A stretch of 64,000 nucleotides of DNA, taken from Shewanella glacialimarina. GTDB taxonomy: Bacteria; Pseudomonadota; Gammaproteobacteria; Enterobacterales; Shewanellaceae. Of this stretch, positions 42,975 to 51,496 are shown piece by piece. A program made the translations under genes and the position numbers. A model generated the notes under the pieces. That model was not told the DNA's origin, ran no database searches, and saw only the letters and a program-made list of their open reading frames with translations. The DNA is taken from contig NZ_CP041216.1 in assembly GCF_020511155.1 (NCBI RefSeq), forward strand, positions 1,922,001 to 1,986,000. Direction: 5' to 3'. Numbering within the stretch: position 1 is the first letter of the stretch; every line of letters begins with the position of its first letter.

Positions 42975-43487
42975 TTACTGGCAAGTTTTACTGTGTTTGC
43001 CATATTGAACCCAGACATCACCAGTGGTCAGTTCAAAATAAATCTTGCGGTAGCGCACCCCACCGACATCTTCCGCATTAACCACGAAACCAAATTCTTC
43101 AAGCATTTGGCGACCCTGCACGATATTATTGCTAGCTACATTGACCACATTAGGTCGATCATGAATACCTTCAAACATATTACCGCCGCCGAACAGCTTT
43201 ACCTCAAATTCATCGAAATTCAGCCCATTTTTTATCGACTGCTGTTTAAAAAAATTAATGGCATCGGTGCCGTAATAACCTAGCGAATGATGTTCGTTTT
43301 TCTCGTAACTTTGGCGACAAGCCAGTAAATAATGACACATACCGCCCATTTTTGTTTTGCGGTGCCATAAGGTTATTGCCACACAAGAACCCAACAATGT
43401 GTGCACCAGTGCAGGTCCCTTGCCAAAATACAACTGGCCCGGCGTCAACACTATCTGGTTAGCTTTATCTCTCAATGAAAACATCAA
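42975..43487 (-). CDS. cheD: Chemoreceptor glutamine deamidase CheD (module 2)
   Basis: 170-residue deamidase converting receptor Gln to Glu. Catalytic Thr-Cys-His in VHTLLGSCVAITLWHRKTKMGGMCHYLLA (about 30-57), then FDEFEVKLFGGGNMF, NIVQGRQMLEEFG and DVGGVRYRKIYFELTTGDVWV. Intact; it is the working counterpart of the frameshifted module-1 copy. Overlaps cheR by 4 bases. Confidence 0.94.
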   Translation of the reverse strand: MMFSLRDKANQIVLTPGQLYFGKGPALVHTLLGSCVAITLWHRKTKMGGMCHYLLACRQSYEKNEHHSLGYYGTDAINFFKQQSIKNGLNFDEFEVKLFGGGNMFEGIHDRPNVVNVASNNIVQGRQMLEEFGFVVNAEDVGGVRYRKIYFELTTGDVWVQYGKHSKTCQ

Positions 43488-44335
43488 TTAGAGCCTAGAT
43501 ACAGATAAATTGAAGGACTCACCAGTTTTACCCGCTGAGTCACGCCATTCAGGCTTTCAGCGTGACCGATAAATAACAGACCGCCTGGTTTAAGGCGGTC
43601 AAGCACATGATTAACCACCCGTTGCTTTGAGGTTTTATCAAAATAAATCATCACATTGCGTAAAAAAATCAGATCAAACTGGCCGAGGTTCGTTTGTGGC
43701 TGTTGTAAATTGGCATAAGAAAATTCCACATTTTGGCGTAACTTGGGAGCAATTTTAAAAGTATTCGCTTTATCGCCGGTGCCTTTGCGACAATATTCAT
43801 GCAAATAGCGCGTCGGAATATTTTTACTTCTCAGCATGGGATAAACCGCACGTTGGGCTGATTTGACCACCCGACTGCTAATGTCTGTGCCAATGATCCG
43901 CCAGTCACCAGGGTAATGTTCAGCCAGAGTCATGGCCAGTGTATAAGCCTCTTCACCAGAAGAACTGGCGGCGCTCCAGCAACGGACGGCGCGTGTTCCC
44001 CATTCGGGGAACAGTTTCTGGCGAAGATAATCAAAATGCCCAATTTCACGAAAGAAAAAAGTTTCATTAGTGGTGAGCAAATCAATCGCGGTCTGGCGCT
44101 CAGAATTATTATCACCCTTACTAGTTTCTATCATGCAATCAAAATATTGCTGATAGGAATTAAGCTCCAGCTCACGTAATCGTTTACTCAAACGCCCAGC
44201 GACCAAGGCTCGTTTAGCATCGGCAAGGTGTATACCGGCCGTCTCATATAGCCAGCGGCGAAACAGATTAAATTCTGTGTCGCTCAGTGCTATGGTGGGA
44301 GTGCTTAAAGCCATTTGAGCGTTATCAGGATGCAT
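43484..44335 (-). CDS. cheR: Chemotaxis protein methyltransferase CheR (module 2)
   Basis: 283 residues: FNLFRRWLYETAGIHLADAKRALVAGRLSKR, NETFFFREIGHFDYL, SAM motif WSAASSSGEEAYTLAM, GTDISS and LIFLRNVMIYFDKTSKQRVV. All conserved features are present. It starts 2 bases after the cheW stop. Paralogue of the CheR at 41.0-41.8 kb; both seem functional, so the locus has two CheR proteins. Confidence 0.95.
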   Translation of the reverse strand: MHPDNAQMALSTPTIALSDTEFNLFRRWLYETAGIHLADAKRALVAGRLSKRLRELELNSYQQYFDCMIETSKGDNNSERQTAIDLLTTNETFFFREIGHFDYLRQKLFPEWGTRAVRCWSAASSSGEEAYTLAMTLAEHYPGDWRIIGTDISSRVVKSAQRAVYPMLRSKNIPTRYLHEYCRKGTGDKANTFKIAPKLRQNVEFSYANLQQPQTNLGQFDLIFLRNVMIYFDKTSKQRVVNHVLDRLKPGGLLFIGHAESLNGVTQRVKLVSPSIYLYLGSN

Positions 44336-44337
44336 AA

Positions 44338-44940
44338 TTAATCGATATTCCCTTTTAGTTTATCGCCATTCATCTCAGTGTTTTCAGGGTCGCAGGCCAT
44401 ATCCCGAACCTCATCCACGAGGGCTAATTTATCGACGGAAAGCACTTTGTCTTCTGCCAGAATAATCACGAAATCTTCGCCCAGCTTGCCCATACCGCGA
44501 ATGAAATCGGTACGGATGGGAGCCCCAAATCCGGGAGCTGGACGAATATTGGTAGGCAGAATGTCCAGTACTTCGGATACGCTATCGACCATAACCCCAA
44601 AATCCTGATGCTGATCTTCACTCTGGACTTCGATGATAATGACACAGGTGCGTTTGGTGATGGTCGATACGGTTTGACCAAAGCGGCGGGCTAGATTAAT
44701 CACTGGGACGACCTCGCCGCGCAAATTAATAACTCCCTGAATAAAGTTCGGCATCATAGGCACCTGGGTGACGTTGGCGTACTCCAGGATTTCTTTTACG
44801 TTGAGGATAGTAAAAGCATACATTTCACCGCTGAGAAGAAAGGTCAGGTACTGAACCACTTCTTCGGCTTCATGTCCGTTATCTGACACGCCTTGTTGTC
44901 TTTTAGACCCGGTACTTGGCATTATTTGTTGAAGACTCAT
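44338..44940 (-). CDS. cheW: Chemotaxis coupling protein CheW (module 2)
   Basis: 200 residues: CheW/SH3-like fold from about residue 28 (VVQYLTFLLSGEMYAFTILNVKEILEYANVTQVPMMPNFIQGVINLRGEVVPVINL) to about 170. The first 27 residues are a variable polar leader and the tail is acidic. A perfect AGGAGG precedes the ATG. Bridges CheA and receptors. Intact counterpart of the frameshifted copy downstream. Confidence 0.95.
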   Translation of the reverse strand: MSLQQIMPSTGSKRQQGVSDNGHEAEEVVQYLTFLLSGEMYAFTILNVKEILEYANVTQVPMMPNFIQGVINLRGEVVPVINLARRFGQTVSTITKRTCVIIIEVQSEDQHQDFGVMVDSVSEVLDILPTNIRPAPGFGAPIRTDFIRGMGKLGEDFVIILAEDKVLSVDKLALVDEVRDMACDPENTEMNGDKLKGNID

Positions 44941-44949
44941 AACAACCTC

Positions 44950-46581
44950 CTAGAAACGAACATAATCGGTATCGTCGCTTTCGATTGAGGCTCGGGTTTT
45001 TTTAGCGGCAACTCTAGCGGGCGGGTTAAGTTGTTTATTACTGGTATTGCGTTCGCTTTGTTTATTGTCGCCTTCATCAATTTTAAAAAAGGTCATCAAT
45101 TGCTGTAATTGCTGAGCCTGACTACTCATTTCTTCCGAGGTTGAAGCCAGTTCTTCCGACGATGATGCGCTTTGCTGGGTGATGCTGTTGAGCTGCTCCA
45201 TAGCTTGGTTAATCTGGGAAGCGCCACTGCTCTGCTCAACTGACGACGCGCTAATTTCTTGCACCAGATCAGAAGTTTTCTGAATCGAAGGTATCATTTC
45301 CTCTAAAAGCTTACCTGCCTTTTCCGCCAGACTAACACTGTTTTTCGCCACCTCGCCAATTTCCCGCGAAGCTACCTGACTGCGTTCGGCCAGCTTGCGC
45401 ACCTCTGCGGCCACCACGGCAAAGCCTTTACCATGCTCACCGGCACGGGCCGCCTCAATAGCCGCATTGAGCGCCAACAGATTGGTTTGATAGGCGATAT
45501 CATCAATGATGCCGATCTTCTCGGCGATAGATTTCATTGCCTGCACCGTCTTAGTGACCGCTTCGCCGCCTTCGACGGCTTCTTTAGCCGCTTTAGCCGA
45601 CATACTATCGGTGACTCGGGCATTGTCGGTATTCTGGGCAATCGAAGCTGACATCTGTTCAACCGACGCGGTGGTTTCTTCTACGCTGGCAGCCTGCTCG
45701 CTGGCGCCTTGGCTTAAATTTTGCGCGGTGGCAGACACTTCTTCTGAGGCCGAGGCTAGGGCGTCACTGCTACTATTTACCTCGGTCACTATTTGCGTGA
45801 GCTTAGCCACCATGCTTTTCATGGCGCTTAAAAGCTGACCTACTTCATCAGTTCCCTTGACTGCGATGCTGCCTGTCAAATTACCTTCGGCTATATCATT
45901 AGCAATGGCAACAGCATTCATCAAAGGCTGGCTGATGCTTCTGGAAATGAAATACCCCATCAATATTCCTATTAATATACCGCCCAAGGTAAACAGGATC
46001 ATCATGTTGCGGCTCTGGGTATATAACTCAGTGGTATTTTCAGAAGCCTCTTTAGCATTTTGCTCTTTTATCTCTGCCAATTGGCTCAATAAATCATCCG
46101 CTTTATTGGCGATAGGCCGCAAGTCCTGCTGGATATAGAGAACCGAACCCTCACTTTCCTTCAAGGGTTCCGATACAATCAAGTCGATCGCTTTTTCTAT
46201 ACCGGCCTGGTATTTAAGCCATTCCTTGTTAAACTGGTTGAGAATACCCTTAACGTCTGTGCGCAATAGCAAAGGCGTGGCCAGATCAATATTATCTTGC
46301 ACAGATTTTGCGTAAACTTGTGTTGTTTCAATGCGTCGATTTCTATTTTCTTCGGTACTTGAGAGAACAGAATTGCGCAGTGATCTACCGACACCGATTA
46401 AACTAATATTGGCTTCTTTAATGTAAGAAAGCCCCAGCAATTCTCGGTCATATAATATATCCGCTTGATCATTTAAATGTGACATATTGGATATTCCTAA
46501 ATAACCGACAACCGCAGTTATAAAAGAGACTAGCAAAAATGCTGCGATAAGCTTAACGCCAATTTTTATATTATTTAACAT
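44950..46581 (-). CDS. Methyl-accepting chemotaxis protein (module 2)
   Basis: 543-residue chemoreceptor: TM1 (about 10-30, [20 protein letters not shown]), periplasmic four-helix-bundle domain of about 160 residues, TM2 (about 190-212), HAMP (about 213-265), adaptation helices and the signalling hairpin [44 protein letters not shown] (about 375-418). Ligand unknown. The C-terminus SDDTDYVRF fits the CheR/CheB tether pattern aromatic-x-x-aromatic. The domain is a 4HB-MCP type. Intact and upstream of cheW. Confidence 0.93.
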   Translation of the reverse strand: MLNNIKIGVKLIAAFLLVSFITAVVGYLGISNMSHLNDQADILYDRELLGLSYIKEANISLIGVGRSLRNSVLSSTEENRNRRIETTQVYAKSVQDNIDLATPLLLRTDVKGILNQFNKEWLKYQAGIEKAIDLIVSEPLKESEGSVLYIQQDLRPIANKADDLLSQLAEIKEQNAKEASENTTELYTQSRNMMILFTLGGILIGILMGYFISRSISQPLMNAVAIANDIAEGNLTGSIAVKGTDEVGQLLSAMKSMVAKLTQIVTEVNSSSDALASASEEVSATAQNLSQGASEQAASVEETTASVEQMSASIAQNTDNARVTDSMSAKAAKEAVEGGEAVTKTVQAMKSIAEKIGIIDDIAYQTNLLALNAAIEAARAGEHGKGFAVVAAEVRKLAERSQVASREIGEVAKNSVSLAEKAGKLLEEMIPSIQKTSDLVQEISASSVEQSSGASQINQAMEQLNSITQQSASSSEELASTSEEMSSQAQQLQQLMTFFKIDEGDNKQSERNTSNKQLNPPARVAAKKTRASIESDDTDYVRF

Positions 46582-46941
46582 CTACACACCCTCAGTTTGA
46601 ATTAAAAATTTATTTTCTATTTGTAATACTGCTTCCATACTCATAAATCGGTCATCTCTTTTTCGGCTATGTTCCTTAATACTGTTGCCTACCATAAGCG
46701 AATAACCGTATCTGCCGTTTGGATGGGCCTTGTTGATCAAATCAGTGTTGGCCAAGCTAATCCTCGGCTCGTTTTCCGATACTCATTCACCGCCTGACGA
46801 ACAGGCATACCTCGTTAGAGCTACCGTATGAACGTTTATTACTCAATAACTGTTCGATAAACACTCATGGTCTATACGAATGTTAAGCTGAAAACAGATA
46901 TTAACGAGTGCAATTGAGTGTACCTTTATTGTTAAGGTCAA
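46582..46941. other. Spacer between cheA and the module-2 receptor
   Basis: 360 bases between the cheA stop and the mcp start, unusually long inside a chemotaxis operon. Both strands have many stops. The 46700-46820 part is more GC-rich than the surroundings and may be a relic of foreign or receptor sequence, but I cannot recognise it. It may hold an internal promoter for module 2. Confidence 0.35.
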
Positions 46942-49161
46942 TTATTGAACATTCATGCGCTCGGTCTGGCTGTAAAGGGCTTTGGCTGATTCAGTTGTTA
47001 GTATCTTTTGTACTAAGTTAGGCACGTCTAAAATAAGCGCAACTTCGCCACTGCCAATAACAGTAGAACCACTTATTCCTTGTATATGAATAAATATGTT
47101 ACCTAAGGGTTTAATAAAAGTGTGATATTCCCCCACCAGTTTATCGACCACCAAGCCAACCTTGCTGCCAAGGCAAGATATTACGATGACATTCTCTCGT
47201 TTAGGCACACGCCCGCCTAAATTAAACAAGCTCCTGAGTCTAATAATGGGCAAGACTTCTCCCCTGAGGTTGATATAACTTTGCTGTGTATTTGGATCAA
47301 TGTCTGAGTTGCCCTCACTCAGCTGAACGCACTCTAGTACCATGTTTAATGGTATTACGAAGGACGACTTTTCAATTTCGACTAAAAAACCGTCTATTAT
47401 GGCTAAGGTCAACGGCAAACGAATACTAAACATGGCCCCGTGGCCAAAAGTGCTCTGTACCTCAACCGTTCCCCTAAGATCGGTAATATTACGTTTAACG
47501 ACATCCATTCCCACCCCGCGACCCGATAAGTTAGTTACCGAATCAGCAGTGGAAAAACCGGGTTCAAAAATGAGGTTATTAACCTCTTGTACATCTAACG
47601 TTTCCCCTTCAAGCACTAGGCCTTTTTGTTGGGCTTTTTTGAGAATTTTTTCATAATTAAGACCGGCTCCATCATCAGATACTTCAATCACTATCATCCC
47701 TGAGTCGTGATAGGCATTAAGAGTAATCTTGCCTTTAGCACATTTTTGATTGTCCATGCGCACATCGGGTGTTTCAATACCATGATCCATAGAGTTGCGG
47801 ACTAAGTGCATTAAAGGATCGCTAATTTTCTCAACAACCGTTTTATCTAATTCAGTTTCAGCACCGGTAATCACTAGCTCAATATCTTTGCCCAATTCCT
47901 TGGCAACATCGCGCACAACACGTTGAAAACGCGTAAATGTGGCGCCAATTTGTACCATCCGAAGTTGTAAAGCAGCATCACGCACTTCTTCGACTAAACG
48001 AGTTAACATGGAAAAAGATTCTATTAAGACCCGGTCACCTGAACGGTGTGCGTGCAGGCTTGAACTCGCCCCTGCTATCACAAGCTCACCCACTAGATTT
48101 ATTAATTGGTCTAGTTTCTCAGCATCGACTCTTACCGATTGAATTTCTTTTGTTTTTACATCGCGTATCTGATTTTGTTTAGCTATTGCTGATTCAAGTA
48201 CAGGTTGTTGTGTTAGACCATTATTGACAACTAACGTCCCCAGTGGCACCTCGATGGATTGACTTTTCAATTGCCTTTGTAGACTCAAAGCAAATTCAAG
48301 CTCATTAGGCGTTAATGAACCCGATTGGACTAAAATTTCACCTAACTGTATATCTTGTTCGGGTAGAGACTCGATAAGAGTGATGAAATCACTGATACGA
48401 CTGCTGGGAGGGATAATATGGACTTGACTGTCATCGCGAATAAAATCAAATGCTCCTTCAATATCAAGTTTATTGGCTTGACTGTTAAAGTTGATTTCAT
48501 AACCTAAATAACAGGTTTCAGGATCCATTTCAGAGGCGCTGGGTAAGGAGGGGAATAGTGTCGTAATAGACTCAATATCGCCTAAAGTGGTCAAATAGCG
48601 CAATATTGCTAAAGGATCCATACCAAAACGGAACGAGTCTGGATGGTAACGCACTGAAATATGCCAATTGTCGCTTAGTACTTTGGGACTATTCTCTCTT
48701 TCAACGTCTTGAGTGGGTACCAATTGGGTATTGTCGTTAGGCGGTTCTTTAGGGCCATCAGTACCACCTTGCTTAACCACAATAATTAAGGTTTGAAGTA
48801 GTGCTTTACCATTAAGAAAATCATGATCGGCAAGAACTGTTTTATGCTCGACGTTATCTAGAAGCAAGCTGATATGATCTTTGCAATCTAATAGTAAAGA
48901 AGTGAGTTCAGAGTTTGATGCAATTTTACCATCACGCATTTTATCAAGTAAACTTTCCACGCCGTGAGTGAAGTGAACAACATCATCGAGCAAAAAAATC
49001 CCAGCTGAACCTTTAATCGTATGTGCAGCACGAAAAATCGCATTGAGACTTTCAGCCTGATCTTGTTCGTTTTCTAGATTGAGTAATAATAATTCCATTT
49101 CATCCAGTAGCTCCCTACTTTCTGAAATATATAAGCCTAATACTTGCTCTATCTCATCCAT
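46942..49161 (-). CDS. cheA: Chemotaxis histidine kinase CheA
   Basis: 739 residues: HPt domain (1-110) with phospho-His47 in FRAAHTIKGSAGIF, a second helical/P2-like region (about 150-260), a linker with two MshEN-like motifs (about 272-295 and 306-329), dimerisation P3 (about 345-405), ATPase (about 410-590; N box HLVRNSMDHGIE, G1 VSDDGAGL, G2 GRGVGMDVVKRNI) and CheW-like P5 (about 595-735). Autophosphorylates and donates to CheY and CheB. It follows the STAS gene. The MshEN-like motifs are not part of classic CheA. Confidence 0.96.
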   Translation of the reverse strand: MDEIEQVLGLYISESRELLDEMELLLLNLENEQDQAESLNAIFRAAHTIKGSAGIFLLDDVVHFTHGVESLLDKMRDGKIASNSELTSLLLDCKDHISLLLDNVEHKTVLADHDFLNGKALLQTLIIVVKQGGTDGPKEPPNDNTQLVPTQDVERENSPKVLSDNWHISVRYHPDSFRFGMDPLAILRYLTTLGDIESITTLFPSLPSASEMDPETCYLGYEINFNSQANKLDIEGAFDFIRDDSQVHIIPPSSRISDFITLIESLPEQDIQLGEILVQSGSLTPNELEFALSLQRQLKSQSIEVPLGTLVVNNGLTQQPVLESAIAKQNQIRDVKTKEIQSVRVDAEKLDQLINLVGELVIAGASSSLHAHRSGDRVLIESFSMLTRLVEEVRDAALQLRMVQIGATFTRFQRVVRDVAKELGKDIELVITGAETELDKTVVEKISDPLMHLVRNSMDHGIETPDVRMDNQKCAKGKITLNAYHDSGMIVIEVSDDGAGLNYEKILKKAQQKGLVLEGETLDVQEVNNLIFEPGFSTADSVTNLSGRGVGMDVVKRNITDLRGTVEVQSTFGHGAMFSIRLPLTLAIIDGFLVEIEKSSFVIPLNMVLECVQLSEGNSDIDPNTQQSYINLRGEVLPIIRLRSLFNLGGRVPKRENVIVISCLGSKVGLVVDKLVGEYHTFIKPLGNIFIHIQGISGSTVIGSGEVALILDVPNLVQKILTTESAKALYSQTERMNVQ

Positions 49162-49200
49162 GGAAAAATCCCTATATCTCTTAATTACAGTGATTAATAT

Positions 49201-49515
49201 TTATTGCCTAGTAATAATAACCGGATCATTAAACCAGCTAACTAAGCCCATCATTTCAAAGGCTGCTAATACCGTTTCGCTGTGATTAATTAAATTAAGT
49301 TCATGCTGAATGTGTATTTGATGTTGCTTTGCCATTATCAGAAGTTGTAATCCTGCAGCATCAATTTCGGTAACGGCGGCTAAATTTAACTCTAAATGTT
49401 GACTAGCACTTAAGGCACCCATAAATTGGCTTTTTAGGTTCATAGCGTTATGTATCGTCATAGGACCTTCAATATGAGCGCGGCCACCTTGATCTGTTTC
49501 TGTGAATGTCAGCAT
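49201..49515 (-). CDS. STAS-domain protein (SpoIIAA/anti-anti-sigma type)
   Basis: 104-residue single STAS domain, between cheY and cheA. Beta-alpha sandwich with LELNLAAVTEIDAAGLQLLIMAK (about 41-63). The site that is Ser in SpoIIAA (Asp-Ser-Ser-Gly) is Asp-Ala-Ala-Gly here, so kinase regulation by Ser phosphorylation is not expected. Such proteins occur in many proteobacterial che clusters; their task is poorly known. It overlaps nothing and lies 39 bases before cheA. Confidence 0.9.
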   Translation of the reverse strand: MLTFTETDQGGRAHIEGPMTIHNAMNLKSQFMGALSASQHLELNLAAVTEIDAAGLQLLIMAKQHQIHIQHELNLINHSETVLAAFEMMGLVSWFNDPVIITRQ

Positions 49516-49567
49516 GGTTCAGTAATCCTTTAATTTATGTTAGGTTGTTGATGCCTTAACTTAATAA

Positions 49568-49930
49568 CTAAATTAATTTAGCCACAGCAGCGAGCATTTG
49601 TTGAGGCTGAAAAGGTTTAACAACCCAGGCTCTAGCGCCTGCAGCCTGTCCTTCTGATTTTTTGTCAGCTTGAGATTCTGTAGTTAACATTATGATGGGA
49701 GTAAACTTATGTGCGGGGAGTTTTTTGACTTCTTTTACCATGCTGATCCCATCCATGTTCGGCATGTTAACATCACTGATGATTAGGTTTATTTGAGCAC
49801 CAGCAAGCTTTTTTAGTGCATCGACACCATCACATGCCTCAATAGTATTATAGCCTGCGCCTTTGAGGGTAATACTCACGACCTGTCTTAAGCTAGCGGA
49901 GTCATCCACTATCATGATTGTTTTAGCCAT
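49568..49930 (-). CDS. cheY: Chemotaxis response regulator CheY
   Basis: 120-residue stand-alone receiver: MIVDDSASLRQ (6-16, acidic pocket), phosphoacceptor D53 in IISDVNMPNMDG, Thr in IIMLTTES, Lys in VVKPFQPQQ. No output domain. Presumably phosphorylated by the CheA downstream; which target it acts on, flagellar motor or another, is not shown. No cheZ is present in the locus. Confidence 0.93.
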   Translation of the reverse strand: MAKTIMIVDDSASLRQVVSITLKGAGYNTIEACDGVDALKKLAGAQINLIISDVNMPNMDGISMVKEVKKLPAHKFTPIIMLTTESQADKKSEGQAAGARAWVVKPFQPQQMLAAVAKLI

Positions 49931-49992
49931 TAAATATTCCTTAATCGTTATTATTATCTTTGTGTAGTTGGTGGTTAAATAGTGATTTTTTA

Positions 49993-51213
49993 TTAAAAGA
50001 AGGTTATTTCTTCAGCGACATTAAGCTGTTTCTTATTTGAACCATGATTATTTCTTTGTTCAAGCATGGCATAGCCTTTTTCCATTTCAGTCAGCCAATG
50101 GTTGAGATCACTATCAGTAAATTCTTGTCCTATTTGTCGATTGGTATGTACCTGATTGATCGTCGAACACAGGTCCTCAATACTTTGATTAACTTGCGTT
50201 AAAATTTGGCTAGTTCTGTCTTGAAATTGTAATGAAACTAACATGTCAGCAATTTCTTGCTGTATATTTTGCCCTTCTTGCTGCATGACACCCTTTGAAT
50301 CAGCTAAATCTTTTACAATAATAGTAAAACTGGCTAGTACTTCTTTAATGGACCTTTCAGCATGTTCCATCATGCCATCATCATCTTTGCTGGCTTTTTC
50401 TGCCACCGAAAAAGCCCCATTAACGGCTCCGTTAATAACATTAACTTTTTCGGTCATATTTTTACCTGTTACACTGGACAAGGATGATAGCTTTCTGACT
50501 TCATCGGCTACCACGGCAAAACCTCTTCCTGTTTCACCAGCTCTAGCCGCTTCGATAGCAGCATTTAGTGCTAATAAGTTAGTTTGCCCAGCTATGGCAT
50601 CAACTTCAGAAGCCATTTTTTTTAACTCATCAGTGTAAGTCGTTAACATGCGTACTTCATTTAAAATTGCCGTTCTATCATGCTGTGTTGCTTGCAATGA
50701 GGCTAAAACGCTATTAAGCGCTTTTTCTGCTGCAGAAAACGTTTTTTCAATAGAGCTGTTATCTTGTTTATCGCTTGATTCTAAATGGGTAGGAAAAGCT
50801 TGGCTTAAACTTTCAACCAACTGACTAAAAGTATTAGCCATTTCGGTTGTTGCTGTTTCAGTTTGTTGACGGGTCGTTTCGATATGACGGTTCCAAATAG
50901 GGAACACTGCCAGGCAAAGTTTATCTGCATTATTGATTATTTTATTCGCTTCGTTTTGAGTGTTAACTTGAGATTTAAGTTCAACAACTTGTGTTTTAAT
51001 TAAACTTAAAGCCTGATGAGTCCAGTGGCCAAATAGCAAACCTAATCCAGTAATAAGCAAAGTACTGACGATAATAACGATTGAAAATTGAGAAAATAAT
51101 AACAAAAGTAAGCTACTAATGGTGCCTAGCACAAATGGGTAGATATGAACTTCTATACGCATAATACTTCCGGTCACTTTGTGAGTTATATTTTGCCAAA
51201 AATCTGATGCCAA
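49993..51213 (-). CDS. MCP-like signalling protein with short membrane anchor
   Basis: 406 residues: N-terminal hydrophobic pair (about 25-62, [17 protein letters not shown] and [18 protein letters not shown]) with only a very short loop between, so no periplasmic sensor; coiled coil; then an MCP signalling tip [38 protein letters not shown]. After the tip comes [11 protein letters not shown] (about 328-338), which fits the CheZ-like DxxxQ pattern (D332, Q336), and the protein ends EEITFF. First gene of the che operon, directly upstream of cheY. May sense an internal signal or be a receptor/phosphatase hybrid. Confidence 0.85.
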   Translation of the reverse strand: MASDFWQNITHKVTGSIMRIEVHIYPFVLGTISSLLLLLFSQFSIVIIVSTLLITGLGLLFGHWTHQALSLIKTQVVELKSQVNTQNEANKIINNADKLCLAVFPIWNRHIETTRQQTETATTEMANTFSQLVESLSQAFPTHLESSDKQDNSSIEKTFSAAEKALNSVLASLQATQHDRTAILNEVRMLTTYTDELKKMASEVDAIAGQTNLLALNAAIEAARAGETGRGFAVVADEVRKLSSLSSVTGKNMTEKVNVINGAVNGAFSVAEKASKDDDGMMEHAERSIKEVLASFTIIVKDLADSKGVMQQEGQNIQQEIADMLVSLQFQDRTSQILTQVNQSIEDLCSTINQVHTNRQIGQEFTDSDLNHWLTEMEKGYAMLEQRNNHGSNKKQLNVAEEITFF

Positions 51214-51496
51214 CTAAAAATCTAATTTAATTAGAGTATCAGCTCTATAAAACAGCGGAGGATTAATAATCTAATAACTCGGTTTAATTAACTCTAATGA
51301 ATATTTGTAAAACATTTATTGCACTCCTCAACTAAAAAACATTATCCGCTAAAACAGATTCGCAAATTAACACATAAAAAACTAAATTAGTATTGTATTT
51401 TTAATGTACCTCATATAAATTCACAAGCAATACTAATTTAGTGTTCTTGGGTGATTGCATTTCCAAGAAAAAGAGCTCATTAGCAAGGACATAACT
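51214..51496. promoter_or_regulatory. Divergent promoter region of the che operon and GGDEF-EAL gene
   Basis: About 280 bases, very A/T-rich, shared between the operon starting at 51213 (-) and the diguanylate cyclase/phosphodiesterase gene (+). No RNA feature or palindrome of note. Contains the promoters of both transcripts by position; no motif is convincing. Confidence 0.4.

Noticed and set aside
46700..46820. Possible gene relic between cheA and mcp (minus frame with short MPVRQAVNEYRK stretch)
   Set aside because: Stops after about 25 codons and I recognise no family; GC is slightly higher than neighbours but not enough to call a remnant.
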